Assembly (NCBI GenBank): GCA_008009225.1 | Contig: CM017762.1 | Location: forward strand, 54,451,078-54,515,077 | Length of the DNA stretch: 64,000 nt | Direction: 5' to 3' | Source: Acer yangbiense | Lineage: Eukaryota; Streptophyta; Magnoliopsida; Sapindales; Sapindaceae | Made by a program: the position numbers and the translations under genes | The notes under the pieces: model-generated | What the model was told of the DNA's origin: nothing | Seen by the model: only the letters and a program-made list of their open reading frames with translations | The model's database searches: none | Part shown: positions 11,121-21,925 of the stretch, in pieces | Layout: each line of letters opens with the position of its first letter | Numbering within the stretch: the first letter of the stretch is position 1

Positions 11121-11423
11121 TTCTTCACCATTTCCATATAAAATATTCTCATTTTATAAAATTATAAATTATATGATAATTATCAAATTACTTTTTTTTT
11201 TCCTCAATTCTAAATACTTTGCGAATTTTTCATTTTTACTAAATTGATTCTTATTCATAAGTATCAAATTGTTCTCTCTTATTCATAAGTATCAAAGTTG
11301 CTTAGTCAAATCAACTTTAACCATTACATTCCGTTTAGAATCAAATTGGACAAGAATTTCATAGAACAATAACTTTTATTAGACCCAAAGACTGTCTTTG
11401 TTTGTTGATTGTCATCTGTCGCT

Positions 11424-11432
11424 TATATATAA
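11424..11432 (+). promoter_or_regulatory. TATA box of NTAQ1
   Basis: TATATATAA lies about 21 bases before the predicted NTAQ1 start codon. The surrounding 120 bases have a diverged second copy at about 63125-63295 (including ATATATAAGGCGAGA), consistent with a duplicated promoter. Confidence 0.55.
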
Positions 11433-11995
11433 GAGAGTGAAAAAGAAGAAACATGGCAGTGAGCAGCTTGGAGTACTCTTCTCAGTTCGATCACACTCCC
11501 TTTTACTGGTAATTCTTTTATTATTACATTTTTAACTCTGTTTGTTTTGTTATTCAATTTCGGGTTTATTGTTGGTGTATTAGGGTTTAGATTATTTAAT
11601 GTACTCTGGATTGATTTCATATCCTTTATTTGTTTGTTTGATTTTCAATATGTGGTCACTCCCTCATTAGATTTAATGGGTTGATGTTTTTTTTTTCTTT
11701 TTTTTATCACATAAATCAGAGCTGGTTATTGTTCTTTCAACTTTGTGCTAATGGATTTGCTGCTTTATTATTTATCCAGTGAGGAGAATGTTTACTTTCT
11801 TTGTAAGAAATTGTGTGCCAACGGAGTAGCAGATGCCGACGGATCTGATCTTTATGTGGTTTTCATTTCCAAAGAGAAGAAACAGGCATGTATGTTGCTC
11901 ATTTCCTTTGTCAATTTTATTAGTTTCTTTGTTTGCTCTGTTCTGGTGTAATTAATTAAGATTAGTGTTCAGCTCGGCATGATTTACTTTTACGG

Positions 11996-12133
11996 ATGAA
12001 GAAATAAGTTTTGTTGATTTTATTTTGTTTGAATTGTTATGGACTATAATGCCACTCTCAACAGATGAAGAAATAAGTTTTGTTGATTTTATTTCGTTTG
12101 AATTGTTATGGACTATAATGCCACTCTCAACAG
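11996..12133 (+). repeat. 69-bp tandem duplication in NTAQ1 intron 2
   Basis: The block starting ATGAAGAAATAAGTTTTG and ending CACTCTCAACAG is present twice in direct succession, at 11996-12064 and 12065-12133, with one difference (TTTTG/TTTCG). Confidence 0.9.
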
Positions 12134-14817
12134 GACTTCTCTGTGTTTGTGGAATTAAGTAAATGATCTGATCATGGACGGTTTCGGGTCTCCTTAGCCC
12201 TTTTCATCGAAATCCTTTCTGCCAAAGGAGATCAGACACCCAACCTAGGAGTCCAATTCTCACCTTTGATGGTGATCATAGAATAGTGTTGAGTTCATCA
12301 AGATCTAGTTGTGGAATTCTCAGAGACTTGTATTAAGTTTCGTTGAGTTGATTTAGTTTGCTGTAAGATTGAAAATTGCTTCTTATTTTTGTTGTTATTT
12401 TTGATAATTAATTCTAGATCCCACTGTGGCATCAAAAGGCGAGTAAGAGAGCAGATGGTGTTATTCTATGGGATTATCATGCTGTTTGCATTCTGGTGAA
12501 ACTCTAAAGCTTAATCTAGTTTGCTATTAATCATCTATGGTCTGAAGGTTTACTTATTAGTAACACCAGAATGACTTACGGGGTTGAATTTCACTCGGTA
12601 ATGGTTGTTTTTTTTGTCACATTAAAATTTATAGAGAAAAAGGGGTGGTGACTCTCCTTGTTTAGTGTGGGATCTCGATTCAAGTCTTCCATTTCCTTCT
12701 CCTTTAGCTTCTTATGTGTTGGAAACCATCCAACCATCTTTTCAGCTCTTTTCTGAATATTATAGGTATTTATCTGGATGTTTTTTTTTTTTATGAGAGT
12801 ACATAATGTTGGTGATTTTAATGCATTTATGCAACTGTGTTTATGTAAATCTAGATGGCAATATAATTGCAATAAAGCATGCATCATTGTTTCCTTATAA
12901 CAAGTTAAGAATATTTGCAAAACCCATTGAAGACCCCATCCTAGTTTCTTGTTCTTGGTCTCTGGAATGGATGAGAGATAAGAAATAGTAATACAGTCCC
13001 CATCCTAGTGTTTTTTCCTCGAAAAGTTAAATATTGTTGAAACTTGTAAGAATCCATGTACCAATTCTATCAGCAACTTTTATACCTAAGAATAATCTCA
13101 TTACCAATTTAAGCAATTATAGAAACTATTTGAGATCTACTGGGGTCCATGTTCAGCAATTACACATCAAAGAAAGTCTGCATAACCTTGATAATCCAAA
13201 GAAGCAGCAGTGTGCTGTGTGTTAACTATTACTCTACAAACCATTCTTATAAAGCTGAAATATTACTTTCATGAACATCAATTTTTTTTCCATCATCTGA
13301 TTTTTGATATATCTTTAAATTATGAGAGAGACTCCGTTTTATCATTCTGTTGTCAATTATCCATCACCTAAGTCAGGTAAACCAGCATTTCACTTATTCA
13401 ACATAAACATACTTAAAACTTAAGCATAAAATTGTATTAGATAAATCAGTGTTTCACCTGTCTCAAAAAACTGCTCTTCTTGGCATTAGGTTTTTCCGTA
13501 TAGTGCATGCTCCGATAGTCCTCAGTTTTTTCGCATCTGATAAGAAGACATATGAAAGATCCTGCTGGGAATTGGATTGCTGAACCTCCTTCATACGAAA
13601 CCATAGTTGCTGAAGGTAAACACTTATGATCTTGTGCAAATCTTGGTTGTGAATTTTAAAGCTATGGTCTGTTCCAGTTTTTGTCAGATTTAAATAGATA
13701 CAAAGTTATCTAAAACCTATTAGATCTGCATATAGCATTTTTGTATATTAGGGGTGCATAGAGCATTGATTGATATTTATGGTAGCAACTTATACATATC
13801 ACTACTAGTCTACTATATTTAAAAGGGTTTTTAGTAAAATTGCCTTATTTTAGGGACTTAATAGCAAAACTACCCTAAAAACCAATTCAATTGCAAAACT
13901 ACCCTAAAATGACATTTCTACCCTTATGTAAAAATTGAATCCAATTTGACTGACTGCCCTAACTTTTCCTCCTGCCTCCCTTTCCCGATCAAATTTCAGC
14001 CAGTGAAGCCAGCTGCCGAGTTCCAACCGCCGAGTTCCAACCGCCGAGTTCCAGCCGTCGCGTTCCAGCCGCCGTCGCGTCTCGTTCCAGCGTCGCCTAC
14101 GCCGTCGTCTAGCTTCGTGTCGTTCCAGCGTCACCTGATTTGGAGTTCTAGCGTCGTTCCAGCTGGTTGGGTTTTCTTTTCAGGCGGTTCTTCAACTACA
14201 ACCACCACTCCGAGCTGGGTTTTCAACATTTCTCCATTCTCTAATCTCACATTTGCCATACATCCTTCATTTGGTTTCCATTTAAGGTATTTTGATTTTG
14301 AAACCTAACATTTAAGTTTATGTTTTTTAGTTGAAATTGATTTTAGGTATTTCAATTTTTGAAGTCTATTGTGAAATTTTGATTCATGTAATTGTAAATC
14401 TATTAACTGAATGTAAATATCACAAAAATTTACCTTAATAAATTTGATTTTTGTGGAGTGGGGAGACTTGAACTAGTTTTGTTTCTTGGTTTTGTTTTGT
14501 TACGTTGTTCAATTAAGTTTAAAAGTTTGTTCAATTAAGTTTAAAAGTTGTTCAAATTGATTGGTTTTCTTGGTTTTGAACTAGTTTTGTTCTTGGTGCT
14601 GTTCTTAAATTGAAAATATGTTCTTTTATGCTCTTAGACTTGAACTAGACTTGTTATGTTGTTATAGATAGATTACAAACCATTTAGTTGAATTAGATTG
14701 CATCTCAAACTTTATATACAGTCTATGTCTCACTTTTAAATGTATTCACTTTTATTTTTTTTTCGATTCTTGAGTTCATATATGAATTTATTATGGAATG
14801 TGTTTAGGTATATACAC

Positions 14818-17800
14818 ATGGGTGGACAGAAATTACTTGAGTCACTTAAGATCAAGGAATGCGATCGTTTTCCATCTCGAGTTTCTGGGTATTGTAATTG
14901 GGATAGTATAAAACTTATTAAATCGTGTCTCTCGGAAAAACAACTTGACATGTTTAAAGCAACGTGTTTTGGTCATTTTTTGAATGTGAGTGATATGGTG
15001 TTGTCTGGGCAATTTTGTCACCATATCTTACTTAGGGAGTGTCATGTTAAGAATGACGAAGAAAATTCATCTCATTTGTGGTACCATGTTGGCAACGGGG
15101 TGATACGGTTTAGCCCAGTGGAGTTTTGTTTAGTTAGTGGGCTAGCCTTTGGAGAATACTCTGGATCCACATCAAATCTTTTCAAACGAAAGAATAGTAG
15201 ACTCCGTCGGTCCTACTTCCAAGAAAGTAAAGTCAGCGTTAAAATGGTTGTTGATTGGTTTAGAAACCTTATTCCTAATAATAACAATAGTGATGAAGAT
15301 ATGGTGAAGTTGGCTTTAATACTTTTATCGGAGATGACGTTAGTTGGCAAGGACGATAGGAATGCTATCCTTTATTGGGCATTAGAGTTAGTGGATGATT
15401 TAGATGCTTTTAATAAGTTTCAGTGGGGGTCATTCATATACGCAAGGACATTTAACTCCCTTGCTAGTTGTCTAGTTGGCCGTGATGATAAGTTCAAGGA
15501 TAAGTTCAAGGAGGGGGTTAATGCTCCATCGAAACGTAAAGTGGAGAGGTACAACGTTTATGGGTTTTTGACAGCTTTTCAGGTAATGTGTGATAATTGA
15601 TGAATTTAATTAAAATCTTTAAAGGCAACATGATATGTGATAATTGATGGATTTTACTGTTTTTATTTTTATTTTCGTTATCAGGTGTGGGGAATCGAAG
15701 CAATACCAAAATGGGCCACAGTTGGATATGCCGTTAAAGTGAACAATGTCGCCCCCAGAATTTTGAATTGGCGATGCACGGAAACTCCCTCATATGTGGA
15801 CATTTTAAAAAACATATTTAAGTTTAAAAGCGTAAGTATTGAGTATTATGTTCAAATCATTTTTATTAGTTAGTTTGTTTTCCTTAAGTTTTAATTATTA
15901 TTTTTTATAAAATATTAGCTTACCATATACAAAGTTCTTGGCCCCTCTGATGATGAATCAAAGAAACCATATTGGGCGGGTATGGATCAACTCGAATATG
16001 TATCGCCGGATGTGGATGGTTGTGTGGTTGAGGATGATGTTGAGGATGATGTTGGTGATGCTAATCAGAATGATATTGAGGGAGATCATCAAACTACAAC
16101 TTTTAAAAAATTTGAAGTCGGAGGAAAGAAGAAAAAATTGATTACACTTGAGAAGATCCAGAAAAGATTGGATGATATGCAAGCACAACAAAATGCGTTA
16201 CAAGATCAGATGATTTCTATGCAGGATACTTTGATGGATGAGATGCGAATGGGATTCCTTCGTTTGACGGAGCTTATATGTTTGAAAAAGGTGTCTGAAG
16301 AGGTACATTTGGTCTAATTTGTAAATTTGGTCTAATTTGTAAATTCCTCTAATTTTTAATATCGTTCTAACGAATGTGATTTATATTTGATGTAGTTAAA
16401 TGAACATAATACCACCGATTTCAGCCAAGATGACAACATCCAAGACTATGAACCTTCAAATCCTCGTGGTGTTCAATCTCCTGAATTTATCGTCGTGTCT
16501 AAGACAAGTGAAGATGTCAAGCAATTGTCAAGACCACCAAAGCTTACCATTAAAGTATCTAGAGATCGCAAACGGTCCGCCGTTACCGTGAGTCCGTACA
16601 CTGATCCCACAACGAAGAGGCCTAAGAAACCGAAAATGCAGGAATTCGGAAGCGATAACCAAGTGGATCAGGAAATTCTTCGTTTAATGCAATCATGGAT
16701 AAAGGAAAACAACACATGGTATGTTAAAGCATGTATTATTATTGCAATCCCCACTTCGATTTTGTTAATATGTTTTTATTATTGAACGTCAACAGCATGG
16801 ACGTAGGTTTGCTCATAGCAAAGCCTGCTTGGTTTCAACTGTTGCTATCTCCAGAAGGGTGGCTAGAGGGAGATGTAAGTTGTACACCTCATATTGCAAT
16901 TCATTAATATATTGTATGCATTTGCGGTAACACACATTTGTTGATTGACAACATATTGAGACATATTGTCGTCTAATGTGGCGGCGTGCCATTTTCTGTC
17001 CTCAGTTATACAACAAGAACATTGTGTTATTGGATTACACGTTCATGGTATTTAAATACATTTACGGTAACATTTATTATTTCCTTTTTATATTTACTGA
17101 GTCTAACCATAATTGACAATTTATGTAGATTAAAATTCAAGGAAGGTGGTCAACTATATCTAAGAGTAAAAAACAATTCAAGCATGAAAACTACAAATGG
17201 GATGGTACAATGATGGACTACGTTATCGGAAAATATCCGGTGCATGCTTCGGTAAATTGGCGGACAATTGACGGTGTAAGTAATTTTGTCATTAATATGT
17301 TATTCAACTATTAGTAGATATTCATTCGAGTGTTGTTTGATTATTCAGACTTTGTTTCCTGTAAACGTAAATGGAAACCATTGGGTTGCTGTAGAGGTTA
17401 ACTTAAAGGAGTGGTTTATTAAAATATATGACTCATACCTGGACGCTAATAGTGTTGATGGAATACTAAGGTGGGCAACATATCTTAGAAAGATGTTGCC
17501 ATCTTTGTTGGTGCATGCGTTGCTAGACACTTATAAGGACCCTAAGTCATTTGCTGTCGAAAGACTCGAAGAAGGCGTTCCACATCAAGGAAATCAGTAT
17601 GTCTTAGTGAATGTGTTAATGGTATTAGTTTATGTTTACATGATAGCTTTTATTAATTATGGTTTATTTTTTTTGACATAGGTCCGATTGTGGTATTTTT
17701 ACTCTTAAATTCTTGGAGTATCTATGGGTGGAAAAACCATTTGACTTTGAAGAAAAAGACGGAGCACCCCTTAGAGTTAAAATAGCAACAGAAATATTTC

Positions 17801-17832
17801 AAAATTCGAAAGAAGTGCCATGTGTAAATTGA
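14818..17832 (+). CDS. DUF1985 / Ulp1-like C48 cysteine protease carried by the MULE
   Basis: A predicted nine-exon gene: 14818-15582, 15685-15831, 15919-16302, 16396-16718, 16796-16874, 16952-17047, 17129-17275, 17349-17596 and 17682-17832, coding about 779 residues. Start: MGGQKLLESLK, just after a likely 5'-UTR acceptor. Exon 1 holds a DUF1985 domain (FGHFLNVSDMVLSGQF to FCLVSGLAFGEYSG). The middle has acidic and coiled-coil segments. The C-terminal part is an Ulp1/SENP-like peptidase domain: His in NGNHWVAVEV, Asp in IKIYDSY, Cys in SDCGIFTLKFLEY. Family members cleave SUMO or similar tags; whether these transposon copies do is not known. Oddity: the acceptor before exon 6 reads ACAA, not ACAG; a weaker AG nine bases downstream would keep frame. 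It is probably co-mobilised with the convergent transposase on the other strand. The exon model is by hand. Confidence 0.75.
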
Positions 17833-18318
17833 TGTGTACTAATAAGTAAATGTAATATTTGAGACTAGCGTTTTTATATGTTGTGGTGGTGATGTGAATG
17901 AAATGTGTGATTTGAGTATGAGATCTTTTGTGGATATTGGAAGTGTTATATTTGCAGGTATCATTGAAGATATGGATTTGTTGAAATTTCAAATGGAATT
18001 TTGTCGAAATTTCGTAAATTATATTGAAGTTAGTCAACCAAACGCTAACAAAAACACAAACACTAACAAGAGATGACACCACAAACACTAACACCAAACG
18101 CTAACAAAATACCCTAACAAATATAACACCACTAACACCCCACATAAACACTAACACCCTACGTCACCACAAATATAACACCACTCATAAAATCATAGTT
18201 TTGCAAATATCATTGATTTACATGTGACATCACCACAAACACATAACTACCATAACCATTAAAGTCGAAGTTCGAATACAGTAATCATTTTCTTTAAATT
18301 TTAGTACAACCAGTTACA

Positions 18319-20766
18319 TCATAAAACATTATGCGATCCACTTGCCTCACCGATTTCACATGTACTTCCCATGGTACTTGACTTCGGGTAGGTGCATGTA
18401 TGGCTATTGTGACCAACACGGTGACAAGTTGTGCATCTCCTTTGAGTTACTTCCTCGCCAAATGACGGGTTACGATTCTTTCTAGGTCTTCCAGGAGGAC
18501 GACGACCTACTGGTGGATGAACAATTTTTGATGCAATATTCGAAGGAACCAACCATTCGCTGGGTTGTCCCACGGGATGTATTTCCCCACTGTATGCTGT
18601 AACAAGGAACGTACTAGAGTAATAAAGGGAACAATAATCAGGAAATGAAAACCCTCGTAACCTAATGTAAGTTAATGCATGTGCACATGGAAGTTGGTCG
18701 ACATCAAATTCTCTACATGAACAGGATTTTGTGGTCAAATCCACATGTCCATCTAAATCTCCATCTTTAACAACGAATGTGTAAAATGTGATAGGGTACA
18801 CCCGCATATATCGTGCTTCGTCATCCTTGACACCTATGGCTACATCTGCGGCTGTTGTCAATTGAGTCGTAAGTTTAAGTGCAGCTGTGCGCCGATCATG
18901 GAACCAACCCTGAAGAACCCCTCTGATGTAATCAATCACTCCGGTAATAGGCAATTCCTTGCATCCTTTAATTGCATTATTCATGGACTCTGCAATGTTG
19001 GTTGACATTATGTTGTACCTTTTTCTTGGACTGTATGCTCTTGACCAACGATCAAACCCGGCATCCGTAACATACCAAGCTGCTTCAGAATTAATATTTG
19101 CAAGTTGTTCCATACGCTGCCGGAATTGACTTTCGCGATACACCCTAGCTGCCCGTTCGAAGTACCGTTTAAGTGCCTTATTCTTGCCATAGTGTCCAAG
19201 CATGTTTCGTTGTAGATGTATCGCACATGCACCGTGGAATGAATTTGGGAACACTTTTTCTACACCGGTTATGATACTGTTTTTTCTATCAGAAACGATA
19301 ACCAAATCATCAACTTCGCCAACGGCTTTATGCAACCTAGATAAGAACCATTCCCAAGCTTCATTTGTCTCTGAATCACCAACACCAAATGCTAAAGGAA
19401 ATATCTGCTCATTGCCATCCATATACACAGCCACAAATAAAACCCCTCTATGAGGACCTGTCAAAAACGTCCCGTCGATAGCAATGACCGGTCTAATCGA
19501 AGACAGAAAACCATCTATACAAGCTTTGAAGCAAAAGAACATATACATGAACCTGTCAGACGAATCTGTGTGGAAGTCTGTAATAGTCCCAGGATTTGTT
19601 TGCTCTAACATGTACAAGTATGATGGCAAAATACTGTATGACTCAACCGGTGTTCTTTGAACCTCCTCTAAGGCAATATGTCTAGCTCGGTAGCCTTTGT
19701 GGTAGTTACAAGAGATGCCAAACTCCCTTTGCATGTCATTTATAATTTCCTTTTGCTTGTACAAACGATGATCATGAAGTTTCTCTTGTATATGTTCCCC
19801 TATAACCCGTGCACTTGCTTGCCTCTGATGCGAAAATCGTGCTTCTGTGGAGCATGTGTGTTGATTGTCAAATTTTCTAATTTGGAAATGATCTGAATTT
19901 TGAACCTTAGCCGCACGCATTCGCCAATTGCAACCCTCAACAATACATCGAACTTGATAACGTGTTGTATCTGACTTGAACACCCTAATCTGGCACTGGT
20001 TGGCAAGGCAATAACGACCTAATTGCGATTGTAGTTGTTGCTTGCTTGGAAACACTTCACCAACTTCAATACGCATGGTAATAGGTCTTGGTGCAACTTC
20101 ACCCGAATGAATAGAATAAAATGCACATGGAGGTGGAACAAGCCTCTGGACATGGGCAAATTGCTCATCATACCGGCTGGGAAATTGATTAGGAATGGGA
20201 TTGAACTGTGGTTCTGTTTCATAATGATCAGGAATAAGACGAGGAGAAGTTGTATCAATGTTGGCAGTTGGTGTAAAACCCTCTACAATATCATCCAAAT
20301 TTGCACCCATGTTAGGTACATCTGACGTTTGAAACTCATCAATATCAGTAACTTGTATATTGCTTTTTTGTGTATGATGAAATTCATACTCACGAGTTTC
20401 ATGGTGTGGGTTGGCAGAGGACTCTGGTGGTTTATGATTCCTTTCTGGACATTCATTGTCGATTTCCTCAATACTAATGCAAACTAATGGGTCAACATTC
20501 TCTCGACGAAGCAACAGTGCAACATCTTCATCATCAACAATCTCAATAGGCATACTAGGACGGAAAGTGTGAGCAACAGTTGTCATACTGACCCGATAAT
20601 GATCTCTATCAATTCCAGTGACATAGTATACCTTATCTAATAAAAGATCATAATTTGCATCTCTTGGAAAATCAAACGCCTTTGCTCTTTGACCTTCATA
20701 CCAATATTGACCATGATGACTTTTCCATCTTCCACCCCAATTCAAAACCAATTGCATACTTGTCAT
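18319..20766 (-). CDS. MuDR/MULE-family transposase
   Basis: An open 815-residue DDE transposase that would act in the nucleus on the MULE ends. Domains in order: an N-terminal region like plant MuDR proteins (1-110), a MuDR DNA-binding domain (about 235-305, CIVEGCNWRMRA then QHTC), and the MULE catalytic domain with Asp in VIAIDGTF (D431), Asp in VIVSDRK (D493) and Glu in NIAESMNN (E593) as likely DDE residues. Next come CAIHLQRN, a SWIM zinc finger CSCREFDVDQLPCAHA (about 682-698), an AT-hook-like GRRPPGRPRKNR (about 754), and a C-terminal CCHC knuckle CTTCHRVGHNSHTC (778-791). It has no stop or frameshift and ordinary length, so it could be active. It converges with the Ulp1-like gene and reads away from the right TIR and the palindromic array. 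Confidence 0.95.
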   Translation of the reverse strand: MTSMQLVLNWGGRWKSHHGQYWYEGQRAKAFDFPRDANYDLLLDKVYYVTGIDRDHYRVSMTTVAHTFRPSMPIEIVDDEDVALLLRRENVDPLVCISIEEIDNECPERNHKPPESSANPHHETREYEFHHTQKSNIQVTDIDEFQTSDVPNMGANLDDIVEGFTPTANIDTTSPRLIPDHYETEPQFNPIPNQFPSRYDEQFAHVQRLVPPPCAFYSIHSGEVAPRPITMRIEVGEVFPSKQQLQSQLGRYCLANQCQIRVFKSDTTRYQVRCIVEGCNWRMRAAKVQNSDHFQIRKFDNQHTCSTEARFSHQRQASARVIGEHIQEKLHDHRLYKQKEIINDMQREFGISCNYHKGYRARHIALEEVQRTPVESYSILPSYLYMLEQTNPGTITDFHTDSSDRFMYMFFCFKACIDGFLSSIRPVIAIDGTFLTGPHRGVLFVAVYMDGNEQIFPLAFGVGDSETNEAWEWFLSRLHKAVGEVDDLVIVSDRKNSIITGVEKVFPNSFHGACAIHLQRNMLGHYGKNKALKRYFERAARVYRESQFRQRMEQLANINSEAAWYVTDAGFDRWSRAYSPRKRYNIMSTNIAESMNNAIKGCKELPITGVIDYIRGVLQGWFHDRRTAALKLTTQLTTAADVAIGVKDDEARYMRVYPITFYTFVVKDGDLDGHVDLTTKSCSCREFDVDQLPCAHALTYIRLRGFSFPDYCSLYYSSTFLVTAYSGEIHPVGQPSEWLVPSNIASKIVHPPVGRRPPGRPRKNRNPSFGEEVTQRRCTTCHRVGHNSHTCTYPKSSTMGSTCEIGEASGSHNVL

Positions 20767-20903
20767 CTTGAATCCTGAAAAAAAAAATTAACATATATAA
20801 TCAACAACTATAATCAACCTATAAAACACCTTATTATTCTTAGGAAATTAGACGGGATAGTGAAAATAAGGTTTTTTTTCAAAAATTAAAAAATTGAAAC
20901 AAC

Positions 20904-21467
20904 CTCGGGACAGGGTGTCCCGACGTCGGGTCACCCCGTCCAGAGGAAACAAATCCTCGGGACAGGGTGACCCGACGACGTCAGGACACCCTGTCCCGAG
21001 GTTTTTTTCAAGGGTGTCCCGACGTCGGGTCATCCTGTCTCGAGGATTTGTTTCCTCGGGACGGGGTGACCCGACGTCGGGACACCCTGTCTCGAGAGTT
21101 TTTGAAGGTTTTAAAAACACCTCGGGACAGGGTGTCCCGACATCGGGTCACCCTGTCCCGAGGTTTTTTTTTCCTCGGGACGGGGTGACCCGACGTCGGG
21201 ACACCCTGTCCCGAGAGTTTTTGAAGGTTTTAAAAAAACCTCGGGACAGGGTGTCCCAGGGTCCCGAGGTCCCGGGACGGGGTGACCCGATGTCGGGACA
21301 CCCTGTCCCGAGAGTTTTTGAAGGTTTGAAAAAAACCTCGGGACAGGGTGTCCCGACATCAGGTCACCCCGTCCCGAGGAAAAAAGACTCGGATCACCCT
21401 GTCCCAAGGTTTGTTTTCCTCGGGACGGGGTGACCCGATGTCAGGACACCCTGTCCCGAGGTTTTTT
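20904..21467. repeat. GC-rich array of alternating palindromic repeats
   Basis: About ten copies of a 45-bp half-unit (CCTCGGGACAGGGTGTCC, centre GACGTCGGGT, then ACCCCGTCCCGAGG) occur in alternating orientation, joined by short linkers such as GAGTTTTTGAAGGTTT. Each half-unit is itself almost palindromic, and neighbours are inverted copies of one another, so single strands could fold into long hairpins. Composition is strikingly GC- and CpG-rich against the AT-rich background. It lies between the transposase 5' end and the right TIR. Open frames through it are repeat-encoded, not genes. Confidence 0.9.
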
Positions 21468-21925
21468 TCAAACCTTCAAAAACTCTTTTATCATAAAAAA
21501 AAATAAATTATAACCAAGTAAATCCGGGCACATTACAAATGAGGTTGGCAAAAAAATAAATTATAATGTAATACATACCTTCAAATAACTTGATACAATC
21601 TTCTCCAATTTTTTAAAAACCTAACATTGAAAAACAAATGTGTGTGAAACAATGTGTTGTAATGTAAGTTTTTTTTTTGAAGAGAATGTGTTGTAGTGTA
21701 AGTTAAATTATTAGATAGTGTTTTGTTTATTTTTTTTATTAGTTGGTTGGTAAATGGTTGGTAAATGGTTAGTAAAAGTAATAAATAAGGATAATAAATG
21801 TGGTGAGTTAATAGTGAGGGCATTTCGGTAAGTTTAGGGTAGTTTTGCAATTAAATTGGTTTTTAGGGTAGTTTTGCTATTAAGTCCCTAAAATAGGGCA
21901 TTTTTGCTAAAAACCCTATTTAAAA

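Larger units (their letters stand above)
13816..21925. mobile_element. Kaonashi-like Mutator element (MULE) with 9-bp target duplication
   Basis: The element spans 13825-21916 (8092 bp) and sits in the last intron of NTAQ1. A perfect 9-bp duplication, TATTTAAAA, flanks it at 13816-13824 and 21917-21925. The terminal inverted repeats are long, roughly 85 bases, starting GGGTTTTTAG at both ends, with few mismatches. Inside are a DUF1985/Ulp1-like gene on the plus strand (14818-17832), a MuDR-type transposase on the minus strand (18319-20766) and a GC-rich palindromic array (20904-21467). A transposase paired with an Ulp1-like protease gene is the known plan of plant Kaonashi MULEs, which acquired a host SUMO-protease-like sequence. 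Matching TIRs, a perfect target duplication and open genes suggest a fairly recent insertion. Confidence 0.95.

Noticed and set aside
13034..13225. Open frame conserved with 29760-30000 between the two NTAQ1 copies
   Set aside because: Similarity comes from the duplicated intron 4; the frame has no splice or domain support and indels between copies do not respect codons.
13946..14308. Open frame of 120 codons rich in Pro, Ser and Val in the MULE left part
   Set aside because: Low-complexity GC-rich repeats (CCGCCGAGTTCCAACC), open on both strands, with no family resemblance; probably 5' UTR of the Ulp1-like gene.
20894..21433. Possible CRISPR-like or coding array
   Set aside because: The units are inverted and palindromic without unique spacers, the genome is a plant, and the open frames translate the repeat itself.
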